Shown here piece by piece: positions 1 to 9,853 of a stretch of 64,000 nucleotides of DNA (its first letter is position 1; each line of letters begins with the position of its first letter). The DNA comes from Aplysia californica (lineage: Eukaryota; Mollusca; Gastropoda; Aplysiida; Aplysiidae). The stretch is taken from assembly GCF_000002075.1 (NCBI RefSeq), contig NW_004797601.1:337807-401806 (forward strand), given 5' to 3'. The translations under genes were made by a program, and so were the position numbers. The notes under the pieces were generated by a model. That model was not told the DNA's origin. It did not search any database and worked only from the letters and a program-made list of their open reading frames with translations.

Positions 1-164
1 CCCCCCCCTTAAAAGAAGGAGTCTGTTTTGGCGAGTTGTTGGCCACGCAGTGTCTGTTTGCATAACTTTGCGTTCTTTTCTGTTGAGCTGGCAAAGCTGA
101 CTTATCTACTGTGGCCACATATGTGGTAAGGTAACGATAAAAACTTTTCTTACTGACTTATTCT

Positions 165-490
165 CTCCCTGTACCGTTAGCTACGCAAGGCAGAGAACAG
201 TTGACGCCACGCTTGTCTGTCCCTGGCCACTTCCTCAATTTTGGCACATCCAGGCCGTGGATGATTACCTCATCCCTGATTGTGCTTCTGTAACTTCCAC
301 TTGGTCTACCTCTTTTTTTACCCACCTTGTCTCCAGTGCCATATCTGAGAGGGCAATATTATCGTACCTCTGGCATTCTCAAAATAAGTCCTGAATATCT
401 CGGTCTTCTCCTTTTTTATGTCAATTTTATATTTTCAACCCCAGCTCTTTCCAACGCTACATTATTTGTAATAGATTCGTTCCATTTTAT
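165..490 (-). mobile_element. LINE reverse-transcriptase C-terminal remnant
   Basis: Read on the minus strand, this gives RRRPRYSGLILRMPE, then after a stop KKRGRPSGSYRSTIRDE. The spacing resembles the end of many non-LTR retrotransposon ORF2 proteins (R-L-R-Y-hydrophobic-G-H-hydrophobic-x-R-M-P, then a basic GRP segment). It is short, carries stops and has no RT core in the window, so it is a fossil. The clade cannot be named from this fragment. Confidence 0.45.
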
Positions 491-2719
491 TAATAAAATT
501 CTGCGCAGTCATTTTGTTTGAAAACTTTTGATTTGACAGTAGCCTACGTACGTTTTGGCCCGAACCTTGGCGTGTTTTTACCTAACTCTCTGAGATTTCT
601 ATTTTTTCTCATGACATCATGGTTTTGATTTGGCTCGTGTTTGAATGTAAAGCCTTGGGGAATCTGACACACCATTTATTTTCACTCTAATTTTGATGCC
701 AAATTCCTGCCTTAATATTCTATTCTTAGTGGCATGTATTCCGTTCTAGTCATGCATTGACTTTTGTGAGCTTTGCTGCAAACTATAAACGTTTTAAATC
801 TGCGTCTTTGATATTGTTAGTTCCGATGTGGAGATGTTATCAAGTTTTTTTTTGTTTTTTCCTGCTTATGGCATCATAACGTTTTTCGTTTGTCGCTGTT
901 GTTGTTTTTTAAATCTTGCATGTAGATTTGTATGTCAATAGAATCTAGTGCTGACAGTAGTTGGTTCTAAATGCGTAGCTTTACCATTGCTATAATTTGC
1001 TTTCGCGTTTAAAATCTGTGCTTGACTACTCCGGTGCTTTGCTGCCTCAACTGACGTAACTGTCAGAAAGTAACCAGTGCCAGAAAATGTTTGTTTTTTT
1101 CCGTAGATAGATCGAACTGTTTCGGATTTTATGTGTTTTTCTTTACTGGAAATGTGGATGTTTTACTTCATGATTCCTTCTATGAGAAAGCTGTAATAAT
1201 ATGTCACCGGTGTCCAATTCCAACAGTACGTCCGCCAAATTTGGCAAACACTCTTTTTTTTATTATTATTACAAAATTATAGGTGATGCTATTATAAGTT
1301 TTTTTTTTAAAGAAAATAAAACCACTACCTGAATTTGACCAATTCTGGAAGAAAATAAGAAAGAAATTAGGATCTACATTATCTTTATTTTTTTGGACTA
1401 AATTAGTCCGTGACTTAATGTGTCAGAGACATGGCAAGGGCCTGGAAGCGACAATATACATTCCATATAGAATAAAGATTAGTGGTCCAGAATCAGAAGC
1501 AAGACGTCTCAAAAGGAGCCTGTTATTTGCTGGACTGCATTAATCATAGGAAGTTATATTTTAATGTGTTACTTGGTAGACTTAAATGAGTGGTCGATAC
1601 ACAATTCTAATGTAGCCTGCAAGGTAGTGTTAACAATGGAAGATTCCTTTCCGTAGTTAGAGACATTTTTGATAGACTTTGACCTTGCTTTTTTCATTCT
1701 TACTCCTGAACACGGTGCTTGCAAAGGCTATTTTCTTATCAATAGTAACATCTTGCTTATAAGCCACCTCCAAAACAGGCCAGGACTAAGAGTAGTAGGT
1801 TGGTTCAAGTCGTGCTAGATTTGCAACGGCAGAGGGAAAGTAGTCAGGCTTGACGCCCCGAACAGGGGAAATCGTTTGTCCTCCGAGAATTAGCTGATAA
1901 ACTCTTTATGAGCCACGCGCCGATGGACCTCTTCCTTTCTTTACACGATATAATCTTGCGTTGATGCATCTTAGGACAGAGTGAAATTATGCGAGTGAGA
2001 GTTTCTCTGAAATGACATACATGGCTGTCGGAAAAGTGAAGGCCAGAACATGAACGAGACAGTTATGCATGTCTTGTGTGGGTTTATTGTCGCTTCAAAC
2101 TGTAAAGGGGGGGGGGGGGGAGTAAACTGTTTGAGAACTCACATTCTGAGACAGCGCTTGAAGACGGGTTGTCTTTGTGACCTTCTTTAAAAACAAGCTT
2201 AGCTTCGTTATTCGTACAGATTTTTCAACTCTGTTTGCTTTATCTGAAACTTTTCAAAAAGCAGGCAGCAACTTACAAACTATGCAATAAGTATAAGTTT
2301 TGGATTTATGTGGGATAATAGTTCAAATGTGCCGCAAAATAACCGTTGGTACGGTGCTGGTTGGACATACTGCTACCTTAGAATAACAAAATTCTGTCTG
2401 ACATTGTTTTGGCTGTTTCGAGTTACTTTGACAATGAGGTCAGAAACCAAAATGTTCTATCAACACTGTAAGATTATTCGGAGTCGATATCAAGATGTTC
2501 AAAGAATTGCATTCGAAAAAGTTTGACACATTTTTAACGTCAAATTTCTATTTAAGAATTTTAAATAGGTACTAAGCAGATATAACTTTGTAATTCTAAG
2601 GTAGCAATATGTGTCTGCTACGTGCTTGAAGAGTTCACAAGTGAAAGTTCCAAGCAGCCGTCTCCCTAAGGGCCGAGCCTAGAGGTTAGCGTAAATGTCC
2701 CTTTAGGGGATTTTAACCA
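491..2719. other. No gene recognised
   Basis: About 2.2 kb of AT-rich sequence. The only notable feature is a 14-base G run at 2107-2120. Short ORFs here have no recognisable content. Confidence 0.6.
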
Positions 2720-2724
2720 AGTAT

Positions 2725-2905
2725 GTTCCGTCGAAATTGCTCCAGACAGCTATCCATTGTCGAGGAGAAGAAGTGGTTGTCTAAGACTGGTGGGCGTCTT
2801 GGGCAGTGCCATTATGATTTAAAAGGCCGCAAGGGGGAAGCGGTAATTCGTGATCGTTTTCTCCAATGATTGTCTCGGAAGGTGGCCGTCACATCTGGTT
2901 CGACT
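2725..2905. mobile_element. Pogo-like MITE, decayed copy
   Basis: Matches the MITE family described at 25904-26074: 'CCATTGTCGAGGAGAA', 'GGTTGTCTAAGAC', 'CAGTGCCATTATGATTTAAA' and 'GCAAGGGGGAAG' occur in the family order. The termini are decayed. Confidence 0.5.
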
Positions 2906-3036
2906 GCATTTTTTCATTGTGGTCCAGCATGATATCAGCTGAGCTTACATGTGGAATAATTTATTAAATATTAGATATATGTAACAAGCTGTTGCATTAT
3001 GGACTGATTCAGAAGAGAAATCGGAGAAGGAGAAGA

Positions 3037-3039
<3 letters not shown>

Positions 3040-3108
<69 letters not shown>

Positions 3109-3131
3109 TAATAATAATAACAATAGTACCA
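3040..3131. repeat. (AAT)n microsatellite
   Basis: About 90 bases of AAT repeat with a few C interruptions near the right end. Confidence 0.95.
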
Positions 3132-3150
3132 ATAATAATAAAATGCCAAC

Positions 3151-3210
3151 GATGATGATGATGATGATGAGGAGGAGGAGGAGGAGGAGGAGGAGGAGGA
3201 GGAGGAGGAG
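3151..3210. repeat. (GAT)n/(GAG)n microsatellite
   Basis: GAT repeat that changes to an uninterrupted GAG repeat. Confidence 0.9.
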
Positions 3211-3214
3211 GAAA

Positions 3215-4065
3215 AAAAATAATAATTACTATAGTAGGCCCTATAGTTTCTTTTCCAAACCTGATATTAGGCGACTCATCAGGTTTTTAGCCCTGAACAC
3301 TTAGATGGGTGGAAGATGCACGTAAAAACTTCCTAACCCTAACCCACGTCACAGGCTCTCAAATTATCCCAAACTGACATCTTTTCTTTTACCCATGTAC
3401 TCGTCAGTTGTATTACGCGTCGCGTACCACCATATTATTTCTGTATGGTAGCATAGAATTTTACTGTTTTTTCTTTACCCACATATTTTATTTAGGAAAT
3501 GTCCTACTGAAATGTTTCATATGATTTTGTTGTTTGATATGCCTTTATAATAGCTAGCAGTTCATGGTACTTTTTTAAATAATAATCTTTGAATTCAAAC
3601 TCAACCCTGGTCTATAGTTCATTTACACTTGTCGGGCATATTCCACTTTTTTCCTACGGGATGGTGTGACTTCATGCTCCTCCTTTCAATTTCTCACACT
3701 AGATCTATGTCTAGTAGATCTAGGGTGATTATTTTGTGCAAGAACGAAAACAAACTTAACAATCTTATTATGTTTTCAATTTGGCCCTAGTTGTGTGCGT
3801 AGATACAAAACAAATTACTATTTCACTAATTGATATTCTTTTCAAAATCGTTTTACTTTAACATTTGTGTGTAAACTGTTACTCTTATTCTGTTACATAT
3901 GTTATTTAGTATGTATATACACGTAGTCTAGGCCATCTCACTACATTCTATTCAGCTTATAGAATCTCGGTTGTATGGTATATAGACTGACACTTTAATT
4001 GAATAACAAATGTATCATTTGTTAATCGTTCTTTGAAAAGAAAATTAGTTTAATTTTGATCAGAG
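3215..4065. other. No gene recognised
   Basis: AT-rich non-coding sequence. No repeat family, RNA gene or exon was recognised. Confidence 0.55.
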
Positions 4066-4214
4066 TATTACGGCACTTGCAACACAAATAGGTCATAAGT
4101 TTCAAAGATTAGAGAGGTTACTTAAGACTAACAATATAAAGAAAAATGGAAGAGAAATTAGGACGATAGTTGTTTGATAGAAAAAAAGGAACATTCAAAC
4201 CACACCATAGCACC
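4066..4214 (-). repeat. Hairpin-tail repeat R1, left arm of an inverted pair
   Basis: R1 is a dispersed family of about 190 bases with more than a dozen copies in this window. Read with the tail at the 3' end, a full copy has a head 'GCGGGTGGTTGGCGGGTGC', a pyrimidine-rich middle ('CTCCTTCTTTCC', 'ATCGTCCTGATCTCTC', 'GTTACTCTCTTGTAACACC'), and a tail where GGCACTT pairs with AAGTGCC around a loop containing TGACCTTATTGTGTTG, then 'GTAAAAC'. No tRNA-type B box is visible. Two diverged copies lie here tail-out and joined head to head. Confidence 0.7.
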
Positions 4215-4358
4215 AGCCAACCACTTTGTTTCCTGTCAAACATCTATTTCCTTTACCTCTCTTCTGTCTTTTCTCTGTCTGTTGCTCCTAAGTAACACCT
4301 CTAATCTTCGAATCCTATATGACCGATTCGTGTTGCAAATGCCGTAAAACGATTACAA
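4215..4358 (+). repeat. Hairpin-tail repeat R1, right arm of an inverted pair
   Basis: A second R1 copy in the opposite orientation to 4066-4214. It ends with 'TCGTGTTGCAAATGCCGTAAAAC'-type tail sequence. The two arms form a natural fold-back of about 290 bases. Confidence 0.7.
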
Positions 4359-4703
4359 AGGCTAAAATAGCGAATGGAATGGAATCGTATTTCACAAGAG
4401 TTTATTTTAGGATGACTCTTATATTATGTAACTCCATTGCTCCGGGTCTTCTTTTCACCATTGTGCTTATGTGTATAAAATTAATATATGGCTGAGAAAG
4501 TTTTGAGAAACCATATGTGGGTGAACTGTTTTTCTTGTTATAAATATAAAATGTTTTTCTTCTGTTTGTGAAGTGTCACTCTCAGTAATCATGGCATCGA
4601 TGTAAAGCACTCAAAGCTTATACTTGGATGGGAAAGAGAAATGCAGAAATGCGAACTATTATTTTTATTTTTTTATTGTGCTTCTTATTTTTTTAAATTA
4701 TAT

Positions 4704-4768
4704 CATCATCACCATCATCATCAGCGTCAGCATCACCATCATCATCATCGTCATCATCGTCATCATCG

Positions 4769-4833
<65 letters not shown>

Positions 4834-4847
4834 TATTATTATTATTA

Positions 4848-4887
<40 letters not shown>

Positions 4888-5100
4888 TACATAGTATTGT
4901 ACTATTATTATTATTATTGGGCTTTTTACTATTATTATTATTATTATTATTTTATTTTTACTATTACATAGTATTATTATTATTCATATTATTTTATTAT
5001 TAGAATTATTATTATTATTGCTATTATTGTTGTTATTGTTATTATTGTTTATTATTATTATTATTATTATTATTGTTGTTGTTGTTATTATTATCATCGA
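4704..5100. repeat. (ATC)n then (ATT)n microsatellite
   Basis: About 95 bases of ATC repeat followed by about 300 bases of interrupted ATT repeat. It ends 100 bases before the splice acceptor at 5200. Long His-, Ile- or Tyr-rich ORFs here are artefacts of the repeat. Confidence 0.95.
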
Positions 5101-5200
5101 TCGTCACCATCATCATTATTATTACTGTTATTATCTTCATTGTTATTTTTATAATTATCATCATCATCATTTTATTCATCCTCATCATCATCGTCACCAG

Positions 5201-5379
5201 AGATCCGAGTCGAAGACGCCAATCGCGCACGACAACTACTCGCTACCCGACTCCACCATCACGTTCCCGCGTCGCTACAACTCCCAGGAGTCCATGAGCA
5301 AGTCGGCCTTTTCCCGGCACACGCGCAGGGACTCGGACAACGACTCCATTGACAAACTGGAGCTGGAGAAATCGGATCG
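5201..5379 (+). CDS. Penultimate exon of an unidentified gene
   Basis: Acceptor 'CACCAG' precedes the exon and donor 'GTGAGA' follows it. The 59 codons start in phase 0 and leave two bases (CG) that join the next exon to make Arg. The peptide runs RSESKTPIAHDNYSLPDS, then TITFPRRYNSQESMSKSAF, then SRHTRRDSDNDSIDKLELEK. GC content and codon use differ sharply from the surrounding repeats. It is rich in Ser and charged residues and looks like a disordered segment, possibly a cytoplasmic tail. No family was recognised. Upstream exons were not found in the window. Confidence 0.75.
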
Positions 5380-6218
5380 GTGAGAGGGGGAGGAGCGGTG
5401 GTTTTGTTGTTTTTGGTTGGGTTTTTTTTTTTTTTTTTGTTTCTTCGGGAAGGAGGGTTGTTGGGGTGTTGTTGTTTTTTTTCAATTCTTCTGTGGGGTG
5501 TTTTTTGTACCTGGTTTTTTTTTAATGGGGGGGGGGATTGTTTTTTTAGAGGGGATGTTTTTGTGTTTTTCTTTGGGGGGGAAGGGGTCGTTTAGTTGGG
5601 TTTTTTTAGTTGGGTTTTGCTGTGTGGGTTTTTTGGGGTCGGGGGGGGGGGGGTTGCGAGCGTTGTTGTTACTGGCTGTTTTTATTTATTGGTGGTGGTG
5701 GTCATCGTTGTCAAGATTATCTTGTTGTTGTTGTACTTCTTCTTCTTCTTCTTTTTCTTCTTCTTCTTTTTCTTCTTCTTCTTCTTCTTCTTCTTCTTCT
5801 TCTTCTTCTTCTTCTTCTTCTTCTTCTTCTTCTTCTTCTTCTTTTTCTTCTTCTTCTTCTTCTTCTTCTTCTTCTTCTTCTTCTTCTTCTTCTTCTTCTT
5901 CTTCTTCTTCTTCTTCTTCTTTTTCTTCTTTTTCTTCCTCTTCTCCTCCTCGTCCTCCTACTCCTCCTACTCATCCTCCCCTCCCTCCCACATCCCTGTA
6001 TCCCTCTCTTCCTCTTCTTTCTCTCCTCCTCCTCCTGCTCCTCCTCCTCCTCCCACTCTTCCCTATCTCTCTATTTTTTTCTCTCCCTCTTCTGACTGGT
6101 ATATATTATCCTATTTCTTTTCTTTCCTCTATTTTCTCCGTCTATCTGCCTTATTGAGTCGATATTCCTCTCTTTACTCCAACTGGACCTAAAGCCACCC
6201 TGTTGCCGCCCTCTACAG
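5380..6218 (+). other. Intron of the unidentified gene, with long (TTC)n
   Basis: GT-AG intron of 839 bases. It is G- and T-rich at the start and then holds a (TTC)n tract at 5736-5940 followed by C/T-rich sequence to the acceptor 'CTCTACAG'. Poly-Ser, poly-Phe and poly-Leu ORFs in it are products of the repeat. Confidence 0.8.
5736..5940. repeat. (TTC)n / (GAA)n tract
   Basis: About 205 bases of nearly pure TTC on the coding strand, with a few TTTTTC interruptions. Confidence 0.97.
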
Positions 6219-7404
6219 GTTTTCCTACAACAAGACTCCAGACAACATGTCGGAGAAATCGTCGAGGTCCGCCAAGAACCGCGGGCGACTCGGAGACAAC
6301 AGACTCGGCTCCACCACCAAAGATCCCGGTTCTGTCAACGGCTACGGGAGCAAGGAGAGGCTCAGTGATAGGGACAAGGGACGCCGGGACCGGAGCAGGG
6401 ATCGATACTATCGGGATCGGGATTACAGACGAGACGACAGCGATCGCGATACTCCCAGGTCTGATGACGAGGATCGGGATCGGGATCGTGGGTATCGGAG
6501 GAGGAGTAGTCGAGAAAGGAGTCGGGATCGAGATTACTCCTATAGTGATGATAGTGATTATGAGAGGGAGAGAAGAAGGCGGAGGAGGAGGAGAAGGAGT
6601 TATGATAGATACAGTGATGAAGATAGTGATTCGGAGTATGAAAGAGAAAGGAGGAGGCGGAGGAGGAGTAGGGATCGATACAGCCGGGATAGGTGCGATG
6701 ATCGAGACAGGTACGACAGTGACAGGGATCGTAAGAGTGAGAAGGACTTTGATAGGGAGTCAGATCGTCCGCGGAGAAGAAGCAGCAGAGAAAGAGAGAG
6801 ACACCGAGACAGTTACGAAGATGACAGAGACAAGGAAAAGTACAGCGGGGATGACAGTAGGGACAGAAAAGGATTTGATGATAGCAGTAGAGGAGAGAAA
6901 CCCGGAAAGGACAGGGAAGACAGAGAGAGGGATCAATACTACAACACCGACAAACCAGATTCGAGAGGAGGACGCAGGAGTGCGGAGAGAAAGCCGTACG
7001 GAGACGGGGAAGATGTCGTGTCGGACAGAGCACAGGACAGACCGACAGAGTCTCAGCCGTCGCGATACGAGAACAGGCGGTCGAGAAGCAGAGAGAACGT
7101 ACGACCTGCCAGAGATGAAGAGATAGCCCCGCCCCCTAAGAGCGAGGAACTCCGACAGAGAGCGCCAGCAGACAACTACCCGAGAAGGCCTCCTGCGATG
7201 AACGCTGCTCCGACAGGAAATGATGCAAACAACAGCGGCACGGCTGAGCCAGTGAGAACGTACCGTAGGCGGAGCAGCGATGAGAGACGAGGGAGGAGGA
7301 GGAGCAGGGGTCCCCAGCCCAGTGACGAGTACGCTCCCCCAGAGTATGAAGATGTTGCGGTTTTACCAGAGCTTGCTGGGGGGTATAAAGAGGCTGCTGT
7401 TTGA
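6219..7404 (+). CDS. Terminal exon: Arg/Asp/Ser-rich protein of unknown function
   Basis: One base completes Arg with the previous exon; 394 codons and a TGA follow. The first 60 residues are mixed (FSYNKTPDNMSEKSSRSAKN). Residues from about 55 to 300 of this exon alternate Arg with Asp, Glu, Ser and Tyr (RDRSRDRYYRDRDYRRDD, SYSDDSDYERERRRRRRR), a mixed-charge low-complexity region. The end is less biased and contains PPEYEDVAVLPELAGG; the last residues are EAAV, which could fit a PDZ ligand but is weak evidence. No domain, signal peptide or membrane segment is present in the two visible exons, so the full protein is larger than the 454 residues seen. Mixed-charge Arg tails occur in nuclear-speckle proteins and in the cytoplasmic tails of some Ig-type receptors (LSR/ILDR); neither can be chosen here. 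Confidence 0.8.
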
Positions 7405-7680
7405 TTCCAGCCCAAAATGTTCTGCTTCCTGTAGGGTATACAAAGATCCTGCTGATTGATTCGAGTCCTTAGTGAAGTTCTTTCTTTGAGCTATACAATA
7501 ACCAGTGCGAGGCTGCTGGTTGATTCCAGTCTATAGAGTAGTTCTTTCTTTGGGGTATACAAAGATTCTGCTGTTTGATACTAGTCTATAGTGTAGTTCC
7601 CTTTGGGATATGCAATCAGCTGTTTGATCCCATGCCAGTCCATGGTGTAGCTCTTTTTGTGGGGATAGCCTGCGAAATGA
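7385..7680 (+). repeat. Decayed tandem repeat spanning the stop codon and early 3' UTR
   Basis: Roughly 65-base units repeat as 'GCTGCTGTTTGATTCCAG ... GGTATACAAAGAT', starting at the last codons of the gene. Recognisable unit starts are near 7390, 7451, 7511, 7567 and 7617. A further weak unit lies near 8640 (GTAAAGAGGTGTCTAATTGA). Confidence 0.7.
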
Positions 7681-8912
7681 CTGCTTTTTAATTCCATCCA
7701 TAAAATGTCATTCTTTCTCCAGAGGCACATGTTTTTTCCATCTTTATTTTTTTCCAAATTTTATGGACACCTGGTGTTTAGTATTCCTCCAGCCATCTGT
7801 TTAAGTGGGCAGTACAGGGGTTCTTTTTTGTTGTCTTCTATAGTTCAAAGATGCAGCTATTTGAATTGCCGTTGAAAGATTTTTAAAATTTTAAAATGTT
7901 CAAACTTGCAGCTATTTGAATTGACCGTAGTGAATTTTTTTTTTTTTTAAATCAAAGAGGCAGCCATTGTAAAAATAGCCTGCATAGGTACACATCATAA
8001 TGCATAGACTGGCTTAACTGGCTGTTTGATTTCAATTCAATTTCAACACTTTGAGAGTAGAAATTCTGTCAGTGGTTTCAATTGTAGCTCACACATTATT
8101 GGTCTCTGGAAGAAGAAAAGTGCCTTTGTGAACCAATCAAATGTGTCCTGTTTGGGATTTCCCTTTCTTGCGTCCCTGTCAATGTACATCCTTGCCTGTG
8201 AGTTTTATTAACTGTTTCATTTTTTTCTTTTCCATACCCAAACAGTACTGAGTAAATATATGGAGTTGTGAGGAATTGTGTTGCCAACACCGTTTAGAAA
8301 AGAAGGATGGAGTAAACATTTTGAGCTTTCTTCAAGATTTAACTTGTTCTAGATTCTGAGAATCAAGAAGTGATCTTAGGAAATTACGTAAATAAGATAG
8401 ATTTGATATTAATAGTAGCTCACCCTACCAGACCTCACTTCTATGGAATTTAACGGGGGGGAGGGGAGAGATTGAAATTAAGGTAGCTTCACATCCCCAA
8501 ATCGCTACCGGTACTTCTCCACTTATGCAAGAGACATTTCTTTGGTATGTGGGAAAAGTTGCCTTTGAAGAAGAGGGGGGTGGGGGTCTGTAGGTCTATT
8601 TTATTTTTTAGTCAGTAATCTGTCCAAGCTCTTTCCTTGGGCTGTAAAGAGGTGTCTAATTGATTCCAGCGAAAACCAGACAGACAGTATAGCCCCCCGT
8701 ATAGCCACTGGTTCTGTCACATCAGTAGTATCCAACAATGTTGTAGATCTCAGTGTAAATAGCGGTCTTTGCTTAAAATGGATTCTGATAAAAAATCATT
8801 TTGAAACTTAATAATGGCTTGCATGTGACCCCTGCCCATACAGTGAGGTAACGAGACAAGATTGTTTTAATTGACTAGGGGTATGGATGGGGAGAGGTAG
8901 GGTTACTGTACC
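7681..8912 (+). other. Probable 3' UTR or intergenic sequence
   Basis: No exon or mobile element was recognised apart from a weak unit of the preceding tandem repeat near 8640. No confident polyadenylation signal was assigned. Confidence 0.4.
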
Positions 8913-9130
8913 GGCGCCTATGGTGCAGCTGTTTTCGGCGCTTTGCTGTTGCACACGGGAGGCCCGAGTTCGATTCCCGAATGCGGATAAATATTTGTTG
9001 AGTGTCTCAGTATTTCTGCTTGGATGTTGTATCTCTCTCAGCCCGAGTTGGTCCTGACAGGCATGGTTAGAAGCCAGCCTTCTAAATTATCTGAATTGTG
9101 TTGGTGGGTGGCGTTAAAACATCTACATTT
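8913..9130 (+). mobile_element. tRNA-derived SINE-B, nearly full length
   Basis: The head has an A-box-like 'CTATGGTGCAGCTG' and a B box 'GAGTTCGATTCCC'. The body contains 'GGATGTTGTATCTCTCTCAG' and 'GGTCCTGACAGGCA'. The tail 'CTGAATTGTGTTGGTGGG' is followed by 'GCGTTAAAACATCTACATT'. The same head, body and tail recur at 15107, 31338, 44850 and 52970 on the other strand. Confidence 0.75.
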
Positions 9131-9406
9131 ATTATTTTTTCAAGGGAAAAAACACTTGACATCCTCTTTAGCAAAATCTGCTGCAATGCCTTTATTTGTC
9201 TTTGTAGTGTCAGTTTGCTGAACTAGTCTTCCTCATCGCTGACAGATTTACATTCCCGTGAGTGTGTTTCTGTTGGGTTTTTTTCAAGCTGTTAGAGTTA
9301 GATCATCCATGTACTTCACAGCCTTCACAAGATTCATAAGTAGAATCTACATGAGTGTTTTAACTTCATAACTTAGCCATGGACTGTTTGTGCTAACTTT
9401 GAAAAA

Positions 9407-9853
9407 TGTGTCACGATGCGGTGGAATCAGGCGCTCATCATTGTTTTGTTTGGGCATATGGAGTTATTGGTATCATCTTAAAGCGTTTTTATTTGTCCTG
9501 CTTTTGTTTGATAATCAAAGTGCCCATTTATTTTGAACAGAAGTCGAGATATTGGCAACTGAAGGAGATAGGGGTCGCCTGGTGTGAGGGGAAAATTAGT
9601 TAGAAAATGGTTGTCAAAGTTTAGCGACTTCCAAACTTGAGTAGAGTCTATACTAGGAAAACTGCAATTTTACTATTTTGGTGCCTTTGATGATCAACAT
9701 TTTTCAGTAAACTCCACAGAGAAATATGTTCTTTTTTCTTTTTCAAGATAAAAGGTGTTGAACCAAAAAAACAAAGTTCGATAAAAATTGCTCAACATGC
9801 GGCAAAATGCCAGTTTCTTTGACGAGCGCCTGATTGCACCACAGTACCGCACA
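9407..9853. mobile_element. MITE family D, copy 1
   Basis: The ends form an inverted repeat around GGTGGAATCAGGCGCTC (left) and GAGCGCCTGATTGCACC (right), beginning TGTGTCAC and ending CGCACA. The 447-base interior has no ORF. It shares its interior with 21843-22267 ('GGTATCATCTTAAAGC', 'GAAGTCGAGATATT'). Target duplication is unclear. Confidence 0.7.

Noticed and set aside
4624-6192. Long His-, Ile-, Ser-, Phe- and Arg-rich ORFs
   Set aside because: All are translations of trinucleotide repeats.
8913-8990. tRNA gene
   Set aside because: The tRNA-like head continues into a SINE body found at several other sites, and the cloverleaf is imperfect.
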